Assembly (NCBI GenBank): GCA_002505775.1
Contig: DAVY01000017.1
Coordinates: 1-45,147 of the forward strand
Direction of reading: 5' to 3'
Length of the DNA stretch: 45,147 bases
Source: Euryarchaeota archaeon UBA130
GTDB taxonomy: Archaea; Thermoplasmatota; Poseidoniia; Poseidoniales; Thalassarchaeaceae
Shown: positions 15,519 through 24,600 of the stretch, one piece after another
Position numbering within the stretch: the first letter of the stretch is position 1
Layout of the letters: every line of letters starts with the position of its first letter
Notes under the pieces: generated by a model
What the model saw: the letters and a program-made list of their open reading frames with translations, nothing else
Told to the model about the DNA's origin: nothing
Databases searched by the model: none
Translations under genes and position numbers: made by a program

Positions 15519-17300
15519 ATGAAAGCATTTTCAACCCTTGCAATAATGGAAGCATCCGTGTCACCCCATGTCAGTCATGATATGCTCAATGACGGTATTG
15601 TCGAAGCTCGTGCATATCAACTTGAAGCCGTTGATGAGGCGCTAAATAGCTCGATGCTCCTAGTGATGCCGACAGCCGCAGGAAAGACAGCGGTGATTTG
15701 GATGATGATTTCGGAAAAATTGTCAGTAGGGGGCAAGGCGATTATGATCGCTCCAACTGTAGGCTTGGTCGAGCAACATATCAGATCACTTAGAGAAGTG
15801 CTAAATCTAGACGATGGGATTGTTTCGGTAACTGGACAGATCCCCCCTGTCAAAAGAGTCGAGAAGTGGAATGGGGCGAGGCTAGTCGTTGCTACCCCGA
15901 AGGTCGTGGTGAATGATGCGAATAATGGAGTGGTGGATCTTTCTGATTTTTCTGTTCTTGTAGTGGATGAAGCTCATCACTGTACTGGGGACCATGCGAT
16001 GGCCCAGGTTTGTGACAAATATATCTCAGAAAATTTGGATCCACACGTCCTTGGGGTTACGGCTAGCCCCGGCCACAGGCCTGAGACTGTCAGGGAAATA
16101 TGTAGCAGGACAGGGGCCTTGAGAATACATATCAGAAACTCAGGAGAAGAGATGCTGAGCGGATATCTCTCAGAGCTGGAAGTCAGAGAGATAACAGTAA
16201 TAGTTCCTGAAGAGATGATTCGCCTGTCGGAACCTTTCAAAATTTGGCAACAAGGGATTGTTGACAGGGAAAGAAGGCTTGGAAGATATGTGATGCCCGG
16301 GATGATAAATTTCTCAGGCCTATCTAACGCTATGGATAGAGCCAAGTCGGCTATTGGTAGGGGCGAGGCTAGTGGATATCAGTCTGTATCTCAGATTGCC
16401 GTGGCCATGAGATTGCATCACCTAATTAATTGCTTGATGAGCCAAGGAGTTTCTGCCTCAAGGGAGTATCTAGACAGGCTTGAGGATGAAGAGAGCGGTA
16501 GTAAAAAAACTGTAAGAGACTTTCTCAGGGACATTAGAATCAGAGAGCTTAGGACCAATCTCGCGGAGATGGATGAAATTCACTCCAAAATTGGTGCAGT
16601 GAGGAGGATGGTACGAGAGAGGATAAAGAGGGACTCCAAGAGTAGAATAATCGTATTCGCCAATTACAGAGATACAATCGCCTCTCTTGAGGCCTCCCTG
16701 GAGGGGCTTAAGGGAATCACCCCCATTCGCTTTGTAGGACAATCATCGAGAGGCAGTAGGAAGGGGCTTTCGGGTAGGGAGCAGGTAAGGAGGCTTGATG
16801 AATTCAGAAATGGGAATGCTAATGTCCTTCTTGCCACATCGATTGGAGAAGAGGGATTGGACATCCCATCCGCGGATCTTGTGATTTTCTATGAGCCAGT
16901 GTCTAGTGAAATCAGGACAATTCAGAGAAGAGGAAGGACTGGAAGGAAGAGGCTTGGAGAAGTAATTGTACTGATTGCCGAGGGAACTAGGGATGAAGGG
17001 GCCAGAGCCGCGGCTTTAAGGAGGGAGGAAAATATGCTGAGAGCTGTCCATAGAGTGAGTAGAAGCCTGCCGAGGACACATCACTCAGATCTTTCCAATC
17101 TAACAGGATTTAGTGTTGTTTCAGAAGGGATTGTGATTGATTCTGTAGATTTTGTCAAGTCCCAGAGAGAAGAGCGACGAAGATCCATATCCGAGGCAGA
17201 CAAAACTATCTCTGAGAATAGTGTCGTGAAATCTGGAAGCTTGCCTTCCGAGTCGATAAGGCCTAGGGGCCAATATGGGTTAGAAGATTTTCAGAACTAA
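15519..17300 (+). CDS. Hef/FANCM-type superfamily 2 DNA helicase without nuclease domain
   Basis: 593 residues. ATP-dependent helicase or translocase of the Hef/FANCM/Mph1 group that acts on forked or branched DNA. Motifs in order: motif I MPTAAGKT at 50-57, motif II VVDEAHH near 148-154, motif III TASPG at 181-185, a helical insertion typical of the group at about 230-370, motif V TSIGEEGLDIP at 440-450 and motif VI QRRGRTGR at 469-476. Euryarchaeal Hef usually continues into an ERCC4-type nuclease and helix-hairpin-helix domain; here the protein ends about 115 residues after motif VI. The ATG at 15519 is close behind a TATA-like GTATTAAT (15499-15506), so a leaderless start at the internal ATG 15546 is also possible. 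The stop abuts the stop of the convergent HdrB-like gene. Confidence 0.88.
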   Translation: MKAFSTLAIMEASVSPHVSHDMLNDGIVEARAYQLEAVDEALNSSMLLVMPTAAGKTAVIWMMISEKLSVGGKAIMIAPTVGLVEQHIRSLREVLNLDDGIVSVTGQIPPVKRVEKWNGARLVVATPKVVVNDANNGVVDLSDFSVLVVDEAHHCTGDHAMAQVCDKYISENLDPHVLGVTASPGHRPETVREICSRTGALRIHIRNSGEEMLSGYLSELEVREITVIVPEEMIRLSEPFKIWQQGIVDRERRLGRYVMPGMINFSGLSNAMDRAKSAIGRGEASGYQSVSQIAVAMRLHHLINCLMSQGVSASREYLDRLEDEESGSKKTVRDFLRDIRIRELRTNLAEMDEIHSKIGAVRRMVRERIKRDSKSRIIVFANYRDTIASLEASLEGLKGITPIRFVGQSSRGSRKGLSGREQVRRLDEFRNGNANVLLATSIGEEGLDIPSADLVIFYEPVSSEIRTIQRRGRTGRKRLGEVIVLIAEGTRDEGARAAALRREENMLRAVHRVSRSLPRTHHSDLSNLTGFSVVSEGIVIDSVDFVKSQREERRRSISEADKTISENSVVKSGSLPSESIRPRGQYGLEDFQN

Positions 17301-18161
17301 CTAGTCGCCGATAACTGCTATTCTGGTTCTGAGCTGGGCGAATCTAGTGTTGTGATTACCAAATGCAAATGACAGGAGCTCAGTTAGGTGAATAATGGGC
17401 ATATTTGTTGAGATTCCTGTGGCCCTTGATGCCTTTCCTTGGTATATGTCCATTATTGAATGGGAGAGGTTACATGCACTGACGATTATTTCTGCACCCT
17501 CCTCCTTGGCCTCCGAGATTACCGCTGCTGATTGCCTAAGTACAGTCGGCTCCTCGGAGAATATTCCCGGCGCACCTACACTCAGAACTCTTCCCTCCCA
17601 GTTTATCGGAGCCCCACCAAGTGCATCTATGAGCCGCTCAAAATAGTTGGGATCATTGACACTGTCGTCGCCACATGCTCCTTCCATCTGGATGTATGGG
17701 CTGTAATATCCAGCTACCCTGAAATCGAACTTGTTGACCGCTAGTTTCTCGATTTTATCAAGCCCTATCTCGTCGACAATCACGTGAAGTAGATGGTGGA
17801 CGTCAGTATCTCCTGAGAAATGCATGCCACATGTCTTTGCTAGGACGTCATTGATTTCCTTCATTAGTATCGGGTCTGAGCGTAGCTTCTCCAGATCTTG
17901 TTTTAGATTACCTGCTGTTGCTGCGCACGGAGTGATGATATTGAGGCCATGGGCTTCGGCCATGGCAAACGTCCTTGCGTTCAAGGCTAATTGAAGACGT
18001 TGGTTTGCTTGCTTAATTATGCCAGCTCCACAAGATGTTGCTCCGTCCAGATATGTGAGCTCAAGGCCTAAATTTCTAGCTACCGCCTCCATCGTATCCG
18101 ATACTTCCGGAGATCCGCTATGAGCTGCATTTCCGGGATGGTAGGCATACTTCAAGGGCAT
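17301..18161 (-). CDS. HdrB/SdhE-like protein with degenerate CCG domains
   Basis: 286 residues with the duplicated CCG-domain fold of heterodisulfide reductase HdrB, TfrB C-terminal part and archaeal SdhE. The alignment landmarks are clear: YAYHPG for YxPGC, TSCGAG for CCG, TPCAATAG for PCxxC in the first half; GYYSPY for GCxxC, SVGAPG for CCG and SACNLSH for PCxxC in the second. In family members these cysteines bind noncubane 4Fe-4S clusters. Here N11, S43, T82, S154, S194, V195 and S233 replace seven of them and only C44, C79 and C230 remain at ligand sites, so a normal cluster is unlikely. The start overlaps the stop of the flavodoxin-SdhB-like gene by one base (TAATG), implying coupled translation and a complex. 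Function not known. Confidence 0.8.
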   Translation of the reverse strand: MPLKYAYHPGNAAHSGSPEVSDTMEAVARNLGLELTYLDGATSCGAGIIKQANQRLQLALNARTFAMAEAHGLNIITPCAATAGNLKQDLEKLRSDPILMKEINDVLAKTCGMHFSGDTDVHHLLHVIVDEIGLDKIEKLAVNKFDFRVAGYYSPYIQMEGACGDDSVNDPNYFERLIDALGGAPINWEGRVLSVGAPGIFSEEPTVLRQSAAVISEAKEEGAEIIVSACNLSHSIMDIYQGKASRATGISTNMPIIHLTELLSFAFGNHNTRFAQLRTRIAVIGD

Positions 18162-19816
18162 TAGAATCTACCATCCATTTCATTGAAAATAGCTACGACC
18201 TCATGATGATTTGAAACGGAGGAGTTGAATTGTCTTGGCATTTTCCCGACTCCTGCAGGAGGAGCAACCATCCCCAGCAAGCTGTTCAGGACATTGCCCC
18301 CGGTCCTAGTAAATCCTAACATCATCCTTGCTGTAACTCCTGAAAAGAGGTTCCCAAGTAGCCCTATTGGTCCCAGCACCTGTCTGTAAAGGACCGTGTC
18401 ATTTACCTTACCACTGCTTTTGACGGTCCAGCAGTACCACCATACATGCTTGCCCAACTTACCGTTGAAAGCGTCGTTTTCTATCGCTTTTGTTCTTGCC
18501 TCAAGTAGTCCCTCGGATACAGATTTTGGATATCCACCTCTACGGAAAATTGGAGATAAATCAGTCTCTGCCTTAATTCCGTTCTCTGAGCCGATTATGC
18601 CATCAATCTCAGCTACTCTCTCGGGGGCGGTTCTTGGATCATTTCTCCTGGCCCAGGCACTGGCCAAGACAGCCGGGCCTAGGAATCCATTGGCATATGG
18701 GACCGCGTCTGAGCTGGAATGCAATAGGGGAGCGCTGTCATAATCTGCTAAGGAGTGAATCATCAGGGCCGTGGATTCTTCCATGGAGCCTATTACTCCC
18801 TGAGGCGTTTGGATCCCCTCCCTGGTGGCGGCAACCATCCATGGCCGGGATGATTCACGTTTCCTTTCTAGAGCCCAATGGTCGACAATCAGATCCCTGA
18901 TTACTTCTGACCCGGGAATGGGGTCTATGCGGAGAATGAAGGATCCATCTCTAGAGGACACAATGCTATCAACCCTAACCCTTCCAGGTAAGACCAGTTT
19001 GCCATTTACAGAAAGTACTGTCGAGGGGTCATCGTCATTCCCATCTCTAAATGAGAGGGATCCGTCATGACCTTCCTTAATCGCTCTTAAGGCACTCAAA
19101 AGTGAGATGTGCCCTGGTAAGGAACAGGCCCATGAGTCCCTGCCAGTGGAATTCATTGAAGGGTCAAATCGGAATACAGAGAGCTCTACCTGAATCGCTT
19201 CAGTCTCGATTGTTGGGACTACGAAACCATCTTCTCCTCCTGCGCCAACGGATGACCCGCTTGCATACTCTGTTATTCCATCCACCATTTCCTCAATGAA
19301 GTTTCCAGAACTGTCCACTGCTGCGAGGGCAGGTAAGGCCTTCAGGGCCCATTCTGATGCAGGAGAGTCGTAGTCAACATCACAGTCTATCCTTTCGACT
19401 ATCCTAGTTGCCCCGAGCTTTTCGAAAATGCTATCCCATTCCTTGCCTGACTCGCAAAATAGCTCGTAGCTTGTGTCTCCAAGAGCGCATACTGCAAAAT
19501 GTACTCCCTCTAGTCTTGATGCGGCATCAGAGTTAGCGAACTTCCAAAGTTCCTCTGCATTGTCAGGCTGTTCTCCCTCGCCCCATGTTGAGCATACGAT
19601 GATTACTCTCTTCTTTGACGATAAGGAATTGAAGTCGAATCCGTCCATGTCATGGACCGATCCCTCCAAACCGTATGACTTGGCGGTCTTGGCGAATTTG
19701 GCGGCCAAGCCTTCGGCATTTCCCGATTGAGATCCGAATAGAACCTCAAGGGATCTATCGCCAGAGCTTAGAAACTCTTCGATACCTTCTGTCACTGAAA
19801 CGCTTTCTTCTGACAT
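18161..19816 (-). CDS. Flavodoxin domain fused to a cysteine-less SdhB-like protein
   Basis: 551 residues from the ATG at 19816 (the frame is open to 19855, but MSEESVSVTEG follows a GGTGGGTG ribosome-binding-like site). Residues 23-165 are a CysJ-like flavodoxin domain: phosphate loop GSQSGNAE (28-35), STWGEGEQPDNA (76-87) and ALGDTSYELF (111-120). Residues 208-315 follow the SdhB/FrdB N-terminal ferredoxin fold (VFRFDPS, LLSALRAIKEGHDGSLSFRDG, VNGKLVLPG, PIPGSEVIRDLIVDHW), and 345-445 follow its helical cluster domain (NGFLGPAVLASAWARRNDPR). None of the expected cluster cysteines is present: the C-x4-C-x2-C loop reads RDGNDDDPSTVLS and the C-x2-C-x2-C-x3-CP motif reads APLLHSSSDAVP. The last 100 residues are unassigned. 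The flavin may be its only cofactor. Confidence 0.8.
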   Translation of the reverse strand: MSEESVSVTEGIEEFLSSGDRSLEVLFGSQSGNAEGLAAKFAKTAKSYGLEGSVHDMDGFDFNSLSSKKRVIIVCSTWGEGEQPDNAEELWKFANSDAASRLEGVHFAVCALGDTSYELFCESGKEWDSIFEKLGATRIVERIDCDVDYDSPASEWALKALPALAAVDSSGNFIEEMVDGITEYASGSSVGAGGEDGFVVPTIETEAIQVELSVFRFDPSMNSTGRDSWACSLPGHISLLSALRAIKEGHDGSLSFRDGNDDDPSTVLSVNGKLVLPGRVRVDSIVSSRDGSFILRIDPIPGSEVIRDLIVDHWALERKRESSRPWMVAATREGIQTPQGVIGSMEESTALMIHSLADYDSAPLLHSSSDAVPYANGFLGPAVLASAWARRNDPRTAPERVAEIDGIIGSENGIKAETDLSPIFRRGGYPKSVSEGLLEARTKAIENDAFNGKLGKHVWWYCWTVKSSGKVNDTVLYRQVLGPIGLLGNLFSGVTARMMLGFTRTGGNVLNSLLGMVAPPAGVGKMPRQFNSSVSNHHEVVAIFNEMDGRF

Positions 19817-19924
19817 CCAAACACCCACCAGCCATAGGCTGGTAGGCGAATGCACTGGTTGCCGATTATTGAATATGATGCTTGGGACTTCTCAAGACGG
19901 GTGTGGAATTGCGATAAGGCTTGA

Positions 19925-21535
19925 TCACATGTCCAATCCATCAAATTCGTCAGCACCGCCCGGAGAAACCCCCCTGCTGGATATTACGTCATCGATTCTC
20001 AATATCATTACTGCAGTCTCGGAGGCGCTCTGGATTGCCTGTTCGACTACTCTGCTCGGTTCAAGCACTCTAGACTTACTCATATCAGCGACACCTCCTT
20101 CATACACATTTACGCCAAAGTGGGTTTTTCCTTCGGAATGAGCCTTTCTCAGGTCAATAATTGTGTTTACGGGGTCCAATCCTGCATTCTCAGAGAGAGT
20201 CCTCGGGATTACCTCCAGAGCTCCCGCAAAGGCTTCAACCGCCATTTGTTCTCTTCCCCCGATTCTCTCGGCATACAGTCTCAGATCCCTGCTTATTGCA
20301 GCTAGAACGGATCCTCCTCCTGTAAGAACAGCCCCGTCTTCATGGGCAACGGCTACCACTCCGACTGCGTCATCGAAAGCTCTCTTGATCTCATCCACAA
20401 CGTGTTCTGTTCCCCCTCTGATGAGTACAGAGACGCTTTTGGCTTGGGGGCACCCCTCGATGAACACCATATCTGAGTCTCCGATTTTCCTCTCTTCGAC
20501 GTTTGATGCTGTGCCAAGGTCTTCTGAAGATAGGTCGTCAATATTGGTAACAATTCTAGCTCCTGTTGCCTTGGAAAGGGCCTCCATATCGCTTTTCTTT
20601 GCTCTTCTAATTGCGAAGATTCCCTCTTTAGACATGTAGTGCTGTGCCAGGTCATCAATTCCCTTCTGGCAGATCACCGTATTCGCCCCCACTGACTGGA
20701 ATTTCTCAACGAGAGATTTCAGATACTGTTCCTCCTCATCCAAGAACTGTGACAACATGTTCGGGTCGGTAATCTGTATCTTGGCGTCGACCTCCGTTTT
20801 TTTGACCTCGATTGCAGAATTAATCAGGGCGATACTCGCTCCTGAGACAGACTTTGGCATTCCGCTGTGGACTCTTTCTTTGTCTAGGACAATACCGTCA
20901 ACTAAGGCACTGTCTCTAATGGATCCACCCTGCTTTTTCTGAATCTTGATGTCATCAACATCAACAGTGTTTCCTTCAGAGTCGGTCTGTGCAACGGCAA
21001 CAACAGCGGCCACACTGATATCAGCTAGAAATTCTTTTACCGCACCCGCACTCTTGCCTGTTAGTGCCGTTTTTGCCACTTCCTTGAGTATTTCCTCATC
21101 CACCTTCAATGCGTGAGTCCCAATTAGATCTGATGCCTTCTCAGAAGCAAGTCTGAATCCTTCACAAATTACTGTTGGATGAACGTTTTGTTCGATGAGG
21201 TCTTCACTTCTCTTCAGGAGCTCTCCTGCGATGACAACTGCACTAGTTGTGCCGTCATAGCAATGTTGTTCTTGTGTCTTCGCGATTTCAATTATCATCT
21301 TTGCAGCTGGGTGCTCAATATCCATCTCTTTGAGTATTGTTGCCCCATCATTCGTGATTACCACGTCTCCCATGCTGTCTACCAGCATTTTGTCCATCCC
21401 CTTTGGCCCTAGGGTTGATCTGACTGCATCCGCTACTGCTTTTGCGGCTGCAATGTTGTTACTCTGTGCAGACTTGCCGCTAGTTCTTTCTGTCCCCTCC
21501 TTTAATATGAAAATTGGTTGTTGACCGCCGTACAT
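19925..21535 (-). CDS. thsA: Thermosome subunit (group II chaperonin)
   Basis: 536 residues, full length for a TCP-1/thermosome subunit that folds proteins in a double-ring complex. The equatorial ATP-binding sequence is present (LGPKGMDKMLVDSMGDVVIT, NDGATILKEMDIEHPAAKMI), the second phosphate motif reads YDGTTS where GDGTT is common, and AVLTGGGSVLAAISRDLRL is the third. The C terminus ends in the acidic, Gly-containing GGADEFDGLDM-type tail. No neighbouring second subunit is seen in this window. Confidence 0.96.
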   Translation of the reverse strand: MYGGQQPIFILKEGTERTSGKSAQSNNIAAAKAVADAVRSTLGPKGMDKMLVDSMGDVVITNDGATILKEMDIEHPAAKMIIEIAKTQEQHCYDGTTSAVVIAGELLKRSEDLIEQNVHPTVICEGFRLASEKASDLIGTHALKVDEEILKEVAKTALTGKSAGAVKEFLADISVAAVVAVAQTDSEGNTVDVDDIKIQKKQGGSIRDSALVDGIVLDKERVHSGMPKSVSGASIALINSAIEVKKTEVDAKIQITDPNMLSQFLDEEEQYLKSLVEKFQSVGANTVICQKGIDDLAQHYMSKEGIFAIRRAKKSDMEALSKATGARIVTNIDDLSSEDLGTASNVEERKIGDSDMVFIEGCPQAKSVSVLIRGGTEHVVDEIKRAFDDAVGVVAVAHEDGAVLTGGGSVLAAISRDLRLYAERIGGREQMAVEAFAGALEVIPRTLSENAGLDPVNTIIDLRKAHSEGKTHFGVNVYEGGVADMSKSRVLEPSRVVEQAIQSASETAVMILRIDDVISSRGVSPGGADEFDGLDM

Positions 21536-21615
21536 CTGTCCGAACTCCTGATTCTTGGAGGATGCCCACTTGAGGGGGGGTCATAAGGGCTCGCACTGGG
21601 CATTGTATGTTCTAC

Positions 21616-24600
21616 TCACTGGTCATCCTGCTGGTCTAACCATCTCTGACCATAGTGAGCCCACTGTTCCATAGTCCAGCCCTCTGGCAGTCCCGATTCG
21701 GGCAGGGGAGGCATTACATCGTGATTTTCATCGGGTGTCTCCTCTTCGCTTGCATCGCTTTCCTCGGCCTGGTGGATTGGAGGAGGGGGCTGGTTGAAAA
21801 TTTCTCTTGACCCCCCATACATCGAGTTAGCAACCTCATCAGAAGAGGGGAGAGGGGGCATTTCTGGTAGCGATCCGGATGATAGAATTCCACCAGGGAC
21901 CGACATCTCGTAGTCATCCAGAGTCGAAATCTCCTCGAGGGGACTTGTAGCGGTCTTCATTGTCCTGATGGCAACGACTAGGATCGCCATTATTGCCACT
22001 ATTCCAACTAGCAGGAACAGTATATTACCTCCAAGCCAAGCTGCCTCTCCCGCAGAAACGCCGTCTTCTATTGGCACAGGCCTCTCGAGGGTAATCATGA
22101 CTGTCCGAGATATCTTATCTATATCGGAGTCCACATCCAAGGTTAGCTCGAAGGTCATCGAATCCTGAGGCAAAGAGGCGAGGTTCTCTTCCGTAATTTC
22201 CAAGGTTACTACAACTAATCTTGTGGTATTAACATCCAAAACGAAGTCCCTATCCTCCTGTTCTATCCTAGCATTTACTATGTTAAAGAAAAGATCCGAA
22301 TCTCTATCTACGTCTGTTCTAACCAGCTGGGCATCGCTAGGATGATCATTCTTGACGCTAAAAGTGAGCTCTAAATCGTTGTCGGCCTCTGTAACGGTAA
22401 CGTCGTTTGGAGGCAGAAGTTCAATCCATCCTTGGTCTCCAACGTGGAACTCTGCCTTGCCGGTACCAGAGACTACGACATCCGAGGCCTGAGATTCTTT
22501 GCTGGTCGCAATCATTGAAATCGTTCTGTCTCCGAATGCATCGTCTCCGAATGAGTAAGTCACGGTGACATTGTATGACCCTCCTGATTCGATGTAGGGG
22601 GTCCTTAGTCCGTTTGAATCCGAAACTAGGTTTATGGCCTCGGCAGATACGTCAGGTAAATGATCGAAGTTGACGTAGAATGCATCGTCAACATTTCCGT
22701 TGTTGATGATTTCCCAATTTACTGTCCGGGGCGCATCCCCGCCCCTGAAAACCTCTTCGAGCATATTCAGGTCCTCTACCTCCACTAGGTTGGTCTCTGG
22801 AATCGTCAAATACACCCTCTTGGAAACCTCATAAGATGGGTCAGTAACACTTCTTGCAATAATCTTGATCTCATAAGTTTCGGGCTCCAGGCCGTAGGGC
22901 ATTGGAAGCATGAGGAAAAATGTAGAGTCTCCTCCAAAAGGAGTTATTCCAAGTGTTCTATCGGTATTGAGAGTAGCACCTAGTCTCCAGTTTGTGTCCA
23001 AATAGAGGTCGAATGCCTCCTCAGAATTACCATTGTTGACGAGCATCACCTCTATCGATCTAAAAACACCATCAGCGGGAGCATCATATTGAATTGAGAA
23101 AGGGATCAGATCGATATCATAGAGAACTGGGACCTCTATTTCAATCATGGGCGTGGACATGAACTGGGCAGGAGCCCTGCCACTGGCTATTAGGGTGATT
23201 TGATAGATGCCAGGGGGAATCTCGCTTGGGGTCAGAATCTTTGCGAAAAGATCTAACTCCTCGTTGATTGCTAAATCTAGACTAGTTATCATTTGCCCTT
23301 CATCATCATACCACTCAACATTCTCAGGCCCCCAAGTAGTATCGGCGAATGTCGCTCCTAGGTTCCAAGTCGCGATTTGATTACCTGTATTCTTGAACTT
23401 CATTGGTATAGTAGCGTTATTGCCTGGCAGAATCGTAGCATCGGGGTAGGCCAATGTCTCTGGCTCGAGCTTGCAAGAATAAGCGGCTTGGACAGATAGT
23501 GGGATTCCTCTGACTTCAGGAAGACCTATGGTGGCCTTGGTGGAATTGGTGGTACCGTCATTGATATCAACGAACCACATCATCTCCTGAACATTAGCCC
23601 CATCTGGGATAGTGATATTGAACCAAACATCAGTTGTGTCCAAGGCCTTCACTACGTCGGTAACAACGAAGTTATCATGATCTGTTGGGTTATTTGAATC
23701 TATTCTGATTGGGTAACCAAACATCCAAGACTCATTGGAAACCTCTGTGAAAAGTCTTAATGTTACATCGACGTACCCGTTGTTGGTAATCCTACAATAG
23801 AGCGATTTAACCTCGGCAGGTACCACGAGATAGGCGTTAGGAAGGGGATCGTCGCAGTCAACATCGACGGTGTACTGAGGGACTCTTTCTATGGCAAACA
23901 GAAGGAAAGAGTCTATGGCTATTCCACCGGATGCCTGGGAGCTATCGGAGTCGAACTTGAATGCTAAGTTGTATTCCCCGGTTCTATGCATTCCCGTCAT
24001 ATTCCACACGCTCATGGACCAGTCATATTCCACAGGAGAAAGGCCGATTTCAGTGTAATTGAAGGACTCTACCGAGGATGAAGCATCGGCCTCTATACTA
24101 ACTGAATCACCTGTTCCCATTTGGCCCCAAGCATAAGTAACCATCTGCATCGAGAGATAGTCAAATCCTCGTAAATTCATCTTACAGAATCTCGAGCCGT
24201 ATTTTTCGCTAAGAGAAAGGTCTTGAATTCCGTAGCCCAAACCATGGCCCGGATCATCGCAGTTCTGGAATGGTGTAAACCATCCCCACCACAGTCTGTC
24301 GTGCCTGTTACTAGCATAATCTGAGCCATCTCTTGCCACCCTCCAATGCTTTTCACCATCTAATGAATCATCGGAATCAATCATCCTCCAATGTCCGTAT
24401 GTATCTGGATCTGCCGATAGTGAGCCATCTGCCTCATATCCACCGCCAACCCAAATTGGCTCGTTTGCATATGGGGTGTTTGGGCAATCATTCACTCCGT
24501 CGCCATCCGTATCCCCACAGAATCCATTTTCCATTGAATCTTGCCAAATTGCAACCGGCATAAGACGCATGAGGTCATTATTCCCCTGATTGTCATCAGC

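Noticed and set aside
18161..19816. Pseudogene explanation for the cysteine-less SdhB-like region
   Set aside because: The frame is intact over 551 codons, the fold-defining residues are kept, the partner gene shows matched losses and the two genes remain overlapped, which fits constraint and not decay.
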